A DNA stretch of 64,000 nucleotides. It comes from Piscicola geometra. Taxonomy: Eukaryota; Annelida; Clitellata; Hirudinida; Piscicolidae. A model generated the notes under the pieces. The model saw only the letters and a list, made by a program, of their open reading frames with translations. It was not told the origin of the DNA and made no database searches. This document shows positions 37,307 through 48,016 of this stretch, one piece after another (the first letter of the stretch is position 1; each line of letters opens with the position of its first letter). The stretch is taken from the NCBI GenBank assembly GCA_943735955.1, contig OX030957.1:3234301-3298300 (forward strand), read 5' to 3'. Position numbers and translations under genes: made by a program.

Positions 37307-40300
37307 ATGGAGCACTGTTCTATTCAATTCAATGGAAGGGGGTTTCATGATGATGATACTGAGCCATTGCTAGAGATTGATAAGCCAAATACTCGAAGAG
37401 ATCGAAATACACTTTTTAACACTTATAAAGATTATGAAAACGTTGTTAGAAAGGTTAGGGCTAAAGTTTGCGAAAAAAATAATATTTCTAGAAAATTTTC
37501 AAAAGGTTGCAGAGTTGCATTTGGAGAAAATGGAAAAGAATTAGAAGCAAAAGATTGTTTTAGAAGACAAAAAGTTTTGCTCCAATCGAGTAATCTTGCG
37601 CACAAGCACTACAATGCATGTGGTAGTGGAGTTGTTGATGGAGTTGTCTGTGGAAGCCATGTAGGCAGAAATAAGAGTGATGAAGATGAAAACAACAGCA
37701 TAGTTTATGATATCAAATGTAACAGTAATAATAACAGTAGTAGTAATAATAATAATAATATTAATAACATCGATAATAAGGATGAAGAAGGGAAAAAATT
37801 AATAGACCAATACTATCAAAGACGGCTTCAAACCTGCAAAAACAACCACAGAAGTACTTCAGCCCGGCCACAAGAAAACGAAAATGAAAACTTGAACATG
37901 TTTTCTGGAATGTCTGACCAGCTTTGTGATGGAGCCAATGAGAACTTCAACTACAACAACTACAACTATGACAACTACGCTGAATGTGATGCTGTTCCAA
38001 GCAACAACTACATTGGCGAGTTGACACTGGAAGACAGCCAAACGCCTGAGTTCAGTGGACAATTACTGCGTAGGCATGCTCAAGTTTTACGAGTCAAATA
38101 ATTTACGGAACTTGTTTCAATTATTTGTCACTTTGCAGGAACAATCCGAGGAGTGAAGTGTTAAAGGTACCTTCCGATGTTGATCTCATGGACCGAATCA
38201 AGTGTCTGTCGTTCAACGAGTACCGAAGAGAAGCCAAAAAAATTCCACCACCCCCACCTACCCCTTTCCTTTCTCCGCCACCAACATTCACACCTCCCCT
38301 TTACCAACCCCCTTTTACATACATGCATTCATTAGTGAGATCACCTAGCGAAAGAAAGAGTAATCGCCAGAGAAGAAATGACGGCAACACAAACTTCAAC
38401 TGCTCTAAAAACGCCAATCGTGAGAATGAAAAAGACGAAATCAGGAAGTTGAAGAAACACTCCAAGACTCCAAGACAACTGAGACCCTTCCAAAAAGGAA
38501 CTAAGTGCACAGCGCTGGAAAACTTCAATAGAAACTTCCACGAGAGTTCTGAGCTGAAGTACAAGCTGGTGTCAGGTACTGAAACACACAAGCTCTACAA
38601 GGAGTTCCAGTCGCAACAGAACAATTCTAACAATTCCAACTGCAAACCGATGAAGGACAAGAGGTCATCGAGAAGGAGAAGTGCCCAGCTGGTAACATCA
38701 AGACGCCACAGTTCCAGCAGTGGAACGAGCAACGCCTCTAGTGCTCCGGTCAGAGACAGAAGGTCAACGAACGAGATGAAAGATGAGTCAAGGAGCTCTG
38801 ATGACAGGCGCTTAGAGGGTTGTGGTTATAGGAGCAGAAATATGGAGCTGGTTCATGACAAAAACAACAACGCTGTGTCGAAGGATTCGAGCTACTCAGC
38901 CACGAAATACAAAGAGATGAAGAATCCAGTTCACGTTTACAGCTCCGATTCTGTCCTATTTCCGAACGATCACGAAACAACAACTTCAACAAATCCGAAA
39001 AATTGCAAAGCTCTCAACAGATCTTCAAACCATCCGCAAAGTGACTCGAACCTCAGCATGGAGAACAGTTCAATCAACAGCTTGGTCGATGAGGAAAACA
39101 TGGAAGAGAAACTCAAGATTGCTTCGGCAGCTCTTCTGATGGGAAAGTATTCAAAACGACGGGACTTTCCCCCAGATGACGTGACATACATGCAAGGCTC
39201 CAAGAGGGTGCTACAGTTCCTGCACCAGTTGTGGCTGGAACAAACCACATGTGACATCACCATTGTGTGTGATGGGGGAAATGTACTGGCACACCAAGTA
39301 AGAAGATAGCTTTTTGAATCTTGCGTGTTCTTGCAATGTCGATACATGCATTTTAAGAACCACAATTTTTAACTTTTTGTTTTTAAATATTTGAAACTCA
39401 ACTAACCAACAGTTCATCATGTCCGCTTGGAGTCCCACCTTAGCGTCGTTGTTCAAGCAGCAGTACCTGGAGTTCGAGAAGCCAGACAACCCAGTCACCA
39501 TCAACATGACCGATTACCCACGGGACATTGTAGCTGATGTCATCAACTTCCTTTACACCACAGACATCAAACTGGAACTATCTACCGTGGGTGTGGTGGT
39601 AGCGGTGTGTCGAGAGTTGGACATCATCACTCTAGTGAATGTCTGTGAAGACTTTCTCATCAAGACAGCCACGGTGGACGCCATCTTGTTGCATTACTCA
39701 GTAGCCGCCAACAATAATCTCAAATTCGCCAAAGCTGGCTTGGCCAAGGTGATAGGAAGTTCCATTGCCGAAGTCTCCAAGAATAAATACTTCTGCTACT
39801 TGCCATACGACAGGTAAGGTATTCTAGATGGAAGTCTCGGCGTATTAGTTGTTAAAAGTTTGTGACTTGAAGAGTAGAAATTCACGTCGTTCAATATTTT
39901 CAAAGTAAATCAAATTCTTTCAGGCTGTACAGTTTAATAACCAATTCACACACTTGCGGCACGGAGATCGACATTTTCTTTGTGGTGGTGAAGTGGATCG
40001 ACTTCAACAGGAAAGAGAGACTCAAGCACAGCAAAGACTTGCTTTCCTTAGTGCGGTTCCAACACATCACCATTGGCGACCTCACCGACAAAGTGGATCA
40101 AGTCCCGTGGGTTTTTGTCGACAAAGAGAGCAAGGATCTTTTGCTCAAGGCTTTCAGGTTGAGAGCATTTGTGGTGGTGATGATATTGATGTTTTATAAG
40201 GATGATGATTTTTTGTTTTTATTAAAGTAACTGACATGACTTTGCAGGTACCACGCGTTGCGCTTGAACGGACAAAACATTCCGAAGAACTTTCCAGAAG

Positions 40301-40992
40301 ACCCGGTGAGATGCCAAGGATTCAAGAAGAAAAAACCTCTCGGAGCATCTCTCGGCGAGTTCTGCAGCGATTATCAGGATATGGTTAACAAGTGCACCTT
40401 GAACATCAACCAGCCCAAAAAGTCCGGGCATTGGGACAAGATGGAAGTGATGATGAAGAACCCGGGCATAGATGGAAACTTTCTGGCCGAAATTCCGGAG
40501 TCCTCGGAGATGGTGATAACGGGAGGGTGGTCCGCTGAGCAGCTGCAGCACACGCCTTCGCAGAAGTCGAAGGACTTGAAGGGCACGACTGAGACAAGGG
40601 AGTCAGAAGAAGAGCAGGATGCCGAAGAGAGAGCCAAGTTCCGAGAGTTCATCCAGAACAGGAAAAGTTCCCAGAACATCCCCCCTCCAGTTTTCAACCA
40701 CTCCCTCGAGAGTCACCACCACTTTTCCGACAACAACAATCTGCAGCGTCACTTTCTCCGAGCCAGCAACTCGGTCACCTACGACAAGGAGAAGATTGAG
40801 AGGATCAATTCGAGCCTCTTGGAGCCTTTCCGAGGGGAAAACAAGTCGATGAGCAACCGGAACGTCTGCAGTGACGACGCCTCTGACTCCAATGAAACGC
40901 AATCGTCAGTCAAGTCATTGGGGAAGAGTTTGAGAATTCTGCAAGAAAGCTATGTGTATGGAAGAGATTCAATCAATTCAGATTCAATGTAG
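37307..40992 (+). CDS. BTB/POZ-BACK domain protein with long disordered N-terminus
   Basis: Exons: A from ATG 37307 to about 38019 or 38069, B 38139-39297, C 39413-39813, D 39924-40157, E 40248-40992. Junctions B to E are in phase. Total length is about 1,090 residues. The first ~630 residues are disordered: Asn runs, Tyr/Asn motifs and a poly-Pro stretch. The BTB domain begins near the end of B (CDITIVCDGGNVLAHQ) and continues in C (FIMSAWSPTLASLFKQQY ... VADVINFLYTTDIKLEL). A BACK-like helical region follows (LVNVCEDFLIK ... LKFAKAGLAKVI). There are no kelch repeats, and the C-terminal ~245 residues are charged and disordered. BTB-BACK proteins usually serve as CUL3 ligase adaptors. The upstream TTG in frame is not used as the start. 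Junction A-B is unresolved: the good donor after 38069 leaves the wrong phase. Confidence 0.8.
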
Positions 40993-41265
40993 TCACCATT
41001 TTATAATTCTCTTTTTGAACTATCATTTTTTAATGTTTTTTGCAAATAAATTTTAAAAACTAATTTTTATTCTCGGCTAAATATTAGGCCTCAAAACGTT
41101 TAAAAGTTGTTTTCCAACTTTGTCAAAAACTAAAAACGCAAACAATTTTTGTTTTTTTTATTTCTTCTTCTCAGCACGCAACCGTTTTTACATTTCAAAA
41201 GTTCGCTTCAATGCAATTTAACGATAGAACATGATCTTGGTTCAGTCATTTGTTCATTCTAGCAC
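40993..41265. other. Convergent 3' region
   Basis: The 3' ends of the BTB gene (plus) and the small basic gene (minus) face each other here. AATAAA occurs at about 41044 on plus. A minus-strand AATAAA (TTTATT on plus) lies around 41157-41162. Confidence 0.5.
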
Positions 41266-41773
41266 CTAGCACTTCCTGGCCTTCTTCTTGCTCGTGTGCT
41301 TCACCCACACGAAGCAGCGGACTCTCTTGCACCTCCTCGTCGGGTACTTTTTCCTCCGACAGCCCTTCGAGCGCTCACGGCTGCATGCTGACTTTTCGGT
41401 GTTTTCTGGGTTCTTAGAGCGGGGAGGGTTAATTAAGAATAAATTATAAGTGATTAATTAAATAAACTTATTGAATGGGTGGTCAGAGAGAAATTATTCG
41501 ATTGAATTAAGATTTATTTTTATTAATATTTGAATGAATTAAGATTTATTTTTATTAATATTTGAAAGAATTAAGAATAATTTTTATTAATATTTGAATG
41601 AATTAAGATGTATTTTTATTAATATTTGAATGAATTAAGATGTATTTTTATTAATATTTGAATGAATTAAGAGTTTCATACATAACTTTGAAAAAGTTTA
41701 TAATTTGTATGAGATAAGATTGCTAAAGATTTTTAATAGAAATTGTAAAAATACTTTGTAAAATACTCACCAT
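41266..41773 (-). CDS. Small Lys/Arg/Cys-rich protein (protamine-like), 49 aa
   Basis: The first coding exon holds only the start codon (41773-41771), followed at once by a GTGAGT donor. The second exon, 41412-41266, follows acceptor CCGCTCTAAG. The predicted protein has 49 residues beginning MNPENTEKSACSRERSKGC, with RRKKYPTRRCKRVRCFVWV in the middle and KKKARKC at the end: five Cys and about 40% Lys+Arg. There is no signal peptide. The composition is that of a DNA-binding sperm nuclear basic protein, but no family match can be claimed. The intron holds a 33-bp minisatellite. The promoter has a TATA box and the 19-bp motif shared with the gene at 47861. Its start resembles the second exon of the 49-kb gene (N-E/Q-NT ... 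SRSRSRKC). Confidence 0.6.
41496..41685. repeat. ~33-bp AT-rich minisatellite, about 5-6 copies
   Basis: The unit reads approximately GAATTAAGATTTATTTTTAT + TAATATTTGAAT, repeated with few changes. It occupies most of the single intron of the small basic gene. Confidence 0.85.
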
Positions 41774-41826
41774 TTTTTTGGATTTGTTTAAAGATTTTAC
41801 TGTTGTTTTTTTCTAATTACGTTTCA

Positions 41827-41865
41827 ATTTATACTAAATTTTTTATAAACAACTTTTTATTGGTT
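41827..41865 (-). promoter_or_regulatory. TATA box plus 19-bp motif of the 41-kb basic gene
   Basis: On the minus strand AACCAATAAAAAGTTGTTT (41865-41847) is followed by 13 bp and then TATAAA (41833-41828). The same motif and spacing occur before the gene at 47861. The start codon is 54 bp downstream of the TATA box. Confidence 0.65.
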
Positions 41866-43200
41866 AAAGTTTTTAGAAATTACGTCATTATAACGAAAAA
41901 TCACATAGAAATTGCATTTTATAATTATCTGAAAATTAATTTTAAGGTATTTAAAAATGACTGAATCAAGTTTGAGGGTAATTAAAAATTACTGAATACA
42001 ATTCTGGGATAATTCAACATTACTGAATAAAAATTTTAATTCAATTAAAATATAAAATAAAAATAAAAATATCTTTTTATCATCTTCTGAAAAATAAATA
42101 AATGTTCTAAATTTATTAAAAAAGGTTTCAAGTGTCAATCACACCACATCGTGTTTTGAAAGCTTAAATAAAGCGTAGTATTAAAATCTGTTTTGGCTGA
42201 GACCACTTTCAAGTGTGACTAAGAAATTTCTTAGAGAAATTACATAAAGAATTTCCTTAGATGTGAATAATCTTCATCCCAGCTAACCAGTATTACTGAG
42301 AATTTTATTTGGTTGGAGATTCTTGTAAATGTACAAGTGAGGTTATGAAGGCTGAGAAACTCGTGTGATGAAAACGTATATTTAAATTAAAAGTTTTTTA
42401 TCTGATATATCAAGGCATCAGCTTAATCAGCACGACGTGGGAGTAATGGAGTGTATGGCAACTAACAATAATAAAAAAGAAGAAAAAAAATTTTCTAAAT
42501 AATTTACAACAAATTAAATTTGCAAAAGTCTAGAATAAAAAATACGCAGAAGAAGGTGAATAGAAGTGAGAAAATGACAATAAAAAGCTACTATAAGTAA
42601 GAAAACTGGAAATGTTTGTAATTCAAAGTTTTAAATACTGGATTGTTTATTGTTTAAAAGTCGAAAAGTATCAGATTGAACAAACATCAAAACTAAGGGA
42701 GCATATGAGTATAACTTATACTGTTATAACTTCTACTTATATAAGTTTTAAGAGTCTCACTTAATTGGTTAACCAATAACAATTAGCTAGGAGAGATGCA
42801 AATGTCAGTGCGTATTAAACCAAAAAAGAAATGAACTTGTTTTTAAGTTCAGAGTGTTATGTTACATGACGATTAAATTTTATATAGCCTGAATATGTCA
42901 ATAAAAGAATAAAATGATTTAATAAGAGGAATAACAACTAATTGGAAGCATCGGTTGACAATGTGTTGACAGTACAAACTTCAGTATATCCCACTCCTAG
43001 TTAATAGAACTTGAACTGATTATTTTTTCAAACCGGATTTGAGTAGAAATAATGGCATAAAAATCTTCACTCATTAAGTTTAATTGAGTTCTGTGTAATG
43101 GCTTAGATTTCGCAGAAGGCGCTGAAATGCGTCAACGCTACATTCACACGCACAAGACTTTTTCAATCTGTAGCAAGAGTTGTTTACAGCACCAGAGAAG
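41866..43200. other. Intergenic AT-rich region
   Basis: Nothing codes here in either strand that can be supported. It lies between two divergent promoters: the basic gene at 41.8 kb on minus and the protease at 43.2 kb on plus. Confidence 0.5.
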
Positions 43201-43208
43201 TATAAAAG
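43179..43208 (+). promoter_or_regulatory. TATA box and GTTGTTT motif of the protease gene
   Basis: TATAAAAG at 43201-43208 lies about 69 bp before the start codon. AAGAGTTGTTT ends 15 bp upstream of it and matches ten of eleven bases of the right half of the motif found before the small basic genes. Confidence 0.5.
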
Positions 43209-43276
43209 AGTGCAAAGTAACAGCTGGGAAATTCTAAATCTAAGTAACTAATCGCTTAAAGTTCAGACGCTTCAAA

Positions 43277-46200
43277 ATGAATTCGCTTCATCTTATATGT
43301 TTGTTTCTAACGTCCTTCGCTTGGTTTGAGGGTGTTTGTAGTGTGGAGAGGGAAGTAACAGAGAAGCAAGTTCTAGCTAATACTAGCTCTAAGAATGTTC
43401 TGGTCAAAAAACCTATATTTTTGTCAAAGAAGTAGGAGTTTCAAATTAATAGCGTGAATTTATATAATATAGCTTTTATACATGTTTTAAATATTTGAAA
43501 TGATATATTTTAAAAATAAATTAAACACATTCAAACCGTTAAATCCCTCACAGATTCCCACTAAAGGTTTGGCATGATGATCGAGAAGTGAGGGAAAATG
43601 TAGGAGAATTTGTTTGGAAAGATGTCACAAAACTTGATAAGAACGCAGAAAACTCAACAGTGCTTCCGCCTTTAAGACAAAATCAAAAAATTCCACGAGA
43701 TTCCGCAAAAAAAGAAAATAGACAATCTCAGAATAGGCCAACACGTGTATTAGCAAAATCTAAAAGGACAAATTATCGGAGAAAGTCAAAAAGACCATTT
43801 GCAAGACGTGTGAAGGGCAAGTCGTCGAGTGAGTGACGACCTCATTTGCATTCTTATTCTTTATATAAATTGCCTTATTGGAATCGCATAATATAGGAAA
43901 TAAATTATATATAAATTACATTATATATAAGTTACATTATTTATAATTTACATTAGTTATAAATTACATTTTATATAAATTATATTATTCATAAATTACA
44001 TTGTATATAAATTACATTATTTATAAATTACATTTTATATGAGTTACATCCTATATAGGTTACATTGTATATAAGTAACATTGTATATAAATTACATTGT
44101 GTATAAATTACATTGTGCATTGACGAATTACCTTGTATATAAATTACATTGTATATAAATTAAATAGTTTATAAGTTACATTGTATATAAATTACATTCT
44201 ATATAAATACCATTGTATATAAATACCATTGTATATAAATATCATTGTATATATTGTAATATAATGTTTTTCCCCTAATCGTCTGTGTGCACATCGTGTA
44301 TTACATGCATCCCTTTTGAGCATGGATCGGTACAGTTAATCAGATTTTTATCTTCTTTAGCCGTTAATTCGTTAAAAATACGTTAACTTTGTTCAATATT
44401 ATTCATTTAACTTGGTTATAGTTCAACGGAAAATATTGTTAAAAGTTAAAATCATAATCGTTATCAATAAGAATATATTTTCTTAAAAGTATGCTTGACA
44501 TTTGTTCCAGATTATATTTTAAATAATTTTCAAATGTAAGATAGAAAAATTTGGATAGAATTGTAATTTTTTTTATAAACAATAATTCTAATAGTTTCTC
44601 TTTAACTTCAAAAATATGAACAAGTTTTCAACACTAACAAATCTGTCTTTTTATGTACTCGAACAACAAGTACAAAGTGCCATTTAATTCTCCAGGATGC
44701 AGTCCTTCAACGCAGATTTCGTGTTCTGGAAAGTGCATTTCAGTGAACAGCATTTGCGACGGGATCAAGGATTGCAGAAGCGGCCGTGATGAAGCAAACT
44801 GCAGTGGTGAGCGGTTTTTAGGCTCCAAAAAATATATATAAAACATGATAATTTCAAATGCAAATAAAAAATATAAATTTTGAAAGAAAAAATAAACACA
44901 CCAACAAAACGAAACCAGAGCTGAAGGTTGGTCTGAAAGGGGGCAAGAAGAGAGGCGAAGGCAGGGTAGAGATCACGATGAATGACTTTGAAGGCAGTGT
45001 TTGCGGCAAAGACTGGCGAGACAACGAAGCTGCTGTCTACTGCAGGATGCTAGGATACAGGTGAGAAGAGGAATATTTTGTTGGGAGAAGTGGGAAGACG
45101 AAGTTTTTGCGGAAAAAGTTTCAATAAAAACTGTTTACTGTTACTTTATCAAGGTCTGAAATCAATCAGCATTATAATTAATTATGTGGTCTTGAAGCTC
45201 GTCCGGGTTAACGCCACGTTGGATTGTATTATAAATTATAGTTTATAATCTTTTAACGCACTCAGTAACGGCGGAAAAGGAGTGCTAGCGACGAAGGCTG
45301 GTTTCGGCTCAGGCTCGAAACTGGTGTGGAACATCCAGTACAACTGTCAGGGAAGTGAGCAGGATCTGTTTGAGTGTCCGCTCGTCAAAAGGACTACCAG
45401 ATGCTTCCACCGACACGACGCTGCTGTCGTTTGCCACGAAGGTAGACAGTAGCATGAGGATTTTGAGATTGAAATCGATTAATAATGTGATATATTATGT
45501 TTGAACGGTTTATGATTATTGTAAATTATGAGATCTATCATTTAGATTTTTACAACTTTCATTTGCTTCCTCACCCTTCATAGCTCCAAAAAGTACAAAA
45601 CCTACCAAGACACCTCCATCCAATCTGCAATGCGGAGTGAAACTGGTCAAACACATGGGAGCCAAGGTTTTAGGTGGTGAAACTGCCACTTACGGGTCAC
45701 AACCTTGGCAAGCTAGACTGCTGCTGAAGGTGAGTCTCAGACACCTGTGTGGAGCCTCCATCATCAACAACCAATGGGTCATCACAGCAGCCCACTGTCT
45801 CAGGTCTGTGTCTTACTTCATGCTTTATAAACCTATAAAAAACTCGATTCATACCAAAGTTTCAAATGAGTTAATTTCAACTCGTTCAACACAAATTCTA
45901 ACTCAACTAACATCTTTCAATTCATCCCGGCATCTCGAAACCCCCATCAGAAACCTCAAAGACACTGACGTCGCTGTCCTCGCTGGCGACCACAGCTTGA
46001 CCGTCATCGATGGCGAAGAGCAGTTGTTCAGCGTTGAAAAGTCCTTCCTCCATCCCATGTTCAAACAACCCTCGGAAAACGACTACTTCATCGACCCTTT
46101 TGACAACTTCTTCAGCAACCCTTTCCTCTCATTCTTCTCTTTCAAGGCTAAAGGTTCATGATGCTTGTGTGCCTAATTTATGTTGAGATTTCTGTGTCAA

Positions 46201-47053
46201 CAAGCAGCTTGATTGGAATCATTGTTTTAAAACCACCTCTTCACCAACAGGGAAATCTTCTTGGCAGTCCAGAGCAACCGCTTCCTCCTTCAAGTACGAC
46301 ATAGCTCTCTTGAAGCTGACTTCGTACAAAAAGTGGAAGAAGCACCCGAACAAGATCGTTTTTAACAAGCACGTGCAACCCATTTGTCTGCCCGATCAGG
46401 GAACGCCCTACACCACAGGCCTCGAGTGCGAGATATCTGGATGGGGACACAACGGCAAGAGTGAGTGTGCCAATATTACACAGTGCCATTCAGGAAAAAT
46501 ATATTTTATTTACGAATTTCTTTTCAAACTTTTCAAATTGGAGGTTTTGTCGAGCGTGAAAGACTCTCAACCCTCCAGGCAAGAAAGGCTCATTGCAATT
46601 GCAAGTGGCGAAGCTTTCGTTGATCCGACAGGACAAGTGCGAGAAGGCTTATGGACCGATGTTCTTCGACAAACTTCCCTCTCAGATGGTGTGTGCAGGC
46701 GATTTCAGAAAGGCCACCGACACTTGCCAGGGAGACAGCGGAGGTCCGCTGGCCTGCAAAGTCAACGGTATGAAATGGTTTTGGCACTTCAAATTTATCT
46801 TATTTCATGGTAAACTCAAGAATGATTTTAAAAAGTGTATATATTTGTTCAACAGATGAGACAAAATTTCACTAAATAGCAATTGATTTTTTTGTATAGA
46901 GTCTGCAAACCACTTCTTCACGTTTCAGGCGTGCACACACTGATGGGGGTCACCTCGTGGGGCTTTGAGTGCGACGACAACAGGGCTCCAGGAATCTACA
47001 CCAAGGTCGGAGTGCTCAGAGACTGGATCGACAAAGTCGTTCTAGAAAACTAA
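43277..47053 (+). CDS. Secreted LDLa-SRCR-trypsin serine protease
   Basis: A 601-residue, ten-exon model with every junction in phase: 43277-43431, 43554-43828, 44696-44806, 44919-45060, 45266-45441, 45584-45803, 45951-46153, 46251-46460, 46579-46767, 46929-47053. Residues 1-22 are a signal peptide (SLHLICLFLTSFAWFEGVCS). Residues about 50-143 are a basic linker. An LDLa module spans 144-180 (CSGKCISVNSICDGIKDC) and an SRCR domain about 195-286 (EGSVCGKDW ... AAVVCHE). The S1A trypsin domain starts at zymogen site AK|VLGG near 315. The triad is His ~357 (ITAAHC), Asp ~444 (DIALLKL) and Ser ~551 (GDSGGP). An Asp six residues before the Ser predicts cleavage after Lys/Arg. A Phe/Asn-rich insert (FIDPFDNFFSNPFLSFFSF) lies between His and Asp. 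The domain order recalls complement-like and neurotrypsin-type proteases. Its target is unknown. Confidence 0.88.
43890..44260. repeat. ~18-bp AT minisatellite (ATAAATTACATTRTAT-like)
   Basis: About twenty imperfect copies of a unit resembling TATATAAATTACATTG lie in the second intron of the protease gene. Copy length varies between 16 and 20 bp. Confidence 0.85.
45185..45245 (+). repeat. SINE 3'-tail fragment in protease intron
   Basis: TTGAAGCTCGTCCGGGTTAA + CGCCAC matches the 3' domain of the SINE copies at 28568 and 61170. It is followed by an AT-rich tail. No tRNA-like head is present, as expected of a 5'-truncated copy. Confidence 0.5.
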
Positions 47054-47139
47054 AAAGGCCAATTTTTAAGGCTTAAGGCTTGACTGACAATTCTTATATT
47101 TTTATATTCTACTTTTGTTTGTAAATTTTTATATTTTTA

Positions 47140-47173
47140 AATAAATAAAAGGAAAAACATTTTGAGATTTATT
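47140..47173. terminator. Facing poly(A) signals of convergent genes
   Basis: AATAAA at 47140-47145 serves the protease gene, 87 bp after its stop. TTTATT at 47168-47173 is AATAAA on the minus strand, 52 bp after the stop of the small basic gene at 47225. The two 3' ends probably abut or overlap. Confidence 0.6.
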
Positions 47174-47224
47174 AATTTTTTTTCCAATTTCCAAGCAATT
47201 TCAGTTCATTCAACACGGAGGCGT

Positions 47225-47485
47225 TCATGAAAACAAGCGGCTGAAGAAGCCAAGACAGCCGTCTTTCTGGCCTTCTGACCTGCTCTTCTTCTTGCCTCCC
47301 TTCTTGCACACATGTGGGTACTTGTCGATGTATGGAGTCCTGTTGAAGCTCGGACCGCAGTACTTTTTTGAGCCTTTTGACGTTTTTTTCGAACGTCTCT
47401 TCGAAGCTTTCTTGCCACACTTGCTTCTGCAGCGGTCGACAGCGCCCTCCAGTGGCATTTTGACTTCAGCTCTCTGTCCTTCCAT
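47225..47485 (-). CDS. Small Lys/Arg/Cys-rich protein, 86 aa
   Basis: A single exon from ATG 47485 to TAA at 47225. The upstream in-frame GTG is not taken as start. The protein begins MEGQRAEVKMPLEGAVDRC. Its core is SKCGKKASKRRSKKTSKGSK, followed by KYCGPSF and HVCKKGGKKKSRSEGQKDGC, and it ends GFFSRLFS. It has five Cys and is strongly basic, with no signal peptide or membrane segment. It is transcribed divergently from the basic gene at 47861. Both have TATAAAAG boxes and CCAAT-type elements in the roughly 170 bp between them. A nuclear DNA-condensing role of protamine type is possible by composition. Another basic or cysteine-rich peptide role cannot be excluded. Confidence 0.65.
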   Translation of the reverse strand: MEGQRAEVKMPLEGAVDRCRSKCGKKASKRRSKKTSKGSKKYCGPSFNRTPYIDKYPHVCKKGGKKKSRSEGQKDGCLGFFSRLFS

Positions 47486-47567
47486 CTTGCTCACACCGGG
47501 ATTTTTCGTTTTACTGTTTTTATAGATTTTTTTTTCTGTTTTTGTTTGAGTGAGAAGACTGCGACTT

Positions 47568-47755
47568 CTTTTATACTAAAATTTGTTTACATAAAAATGA
47601 TTGGTTTCCTAGATTTCGTCATTTAAATCTCAAAATTCTAAGTTTTTCATTGGCCAGGAAGTTTTGAAAGACGTCATGTGATTCCTGTTTCTAATTGGAC
47701 GCTAAATCAAGTCTCAACCAACGAAAAGTTGTTTTCAATCGCTCGCATATAAAAG
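47568..47755. promoter_or_regulatory. Bidirectional promoter of two small basic genes
   Basis: Minus direction: TATAAAAG at 47575-47568, with AACCAAT about 25 bp upstream of it (ATTGG at 47600-47604). Plus direction: TATAAAAG at 47748-47755, preceded by AACCAACGAAAAGTTGTTT at 47716-47734 with 13 bp between. Further ATTGG elements lie near 47649 and 47695. This is a compact head-to-head arrangement with a shared control region. Confidence 0.65.
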
Positions 47756-47860
47756 GCTCGGCTGATTACGTTTTACTGAAAAAAACAAAAACAAAAAACT
47801 AGAAAAAAATTCGATAAAATAAAATATATTTTAAAAGTTCTGTAATAGCTTGAAACCATC

Positions 47861-48016
47861 ATGGCTTTGCACAACGAAGACAATGAAAAGGCTGTGGTGA
47901 GAGACCGGAGTGGAAGCAAGGTGTGCAGCAGGAAGAAGAGGAAGATGAAGAAGAGGAGGAGAGTGAGACTCGCGTACTACTCCAAAAAAGGATGTATGAA
48001 GGCAGTCAGGGTGTGA
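47861..48016 (+). CDS. Small Lys/Arg-rich protein, 51 aa
   Basis: A single-exon frame from ATG to TGA. The N-terminus is mixed in charge (MALHNEDNEKAVVRDRSGSK). It is followed by VCSRKKRKMKKRRRVRLAYY and then SKKGCMKAVRV. Two Cys are present, and about 40% of residues are Lys or Arg. The 5' leader is about 80 nt from the predicted start site, and AATAAA lies within 70 bp after the stop. Promoter sharing with the genes at 41.8 kb and 47.5 kb supports it as a real gene despite its small size. The function is unknown. Sperm nuclear basic protein is the leading guess from composition. Confidence 0.6.
   Translation: MALHNEDNEKAVVRDRSGSKVCSRKKRKMKKRRRVRLAYYSKKGCMKAVRV

Noticed and set aside
43588..43836. 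Stand-alone basic peptide gene with an upstream signal exon
   Set aside because: A GTGAGT donor at 43829 in the correct phase joins this exon to the LDLa exon, so it is better explained as the protease linker.
43890..44260. CRISPR-like array of short repeats
   Set aside because: The units are contiguous 16-20 bp AT repeats without unique spacers, in an intron of an animal gene.
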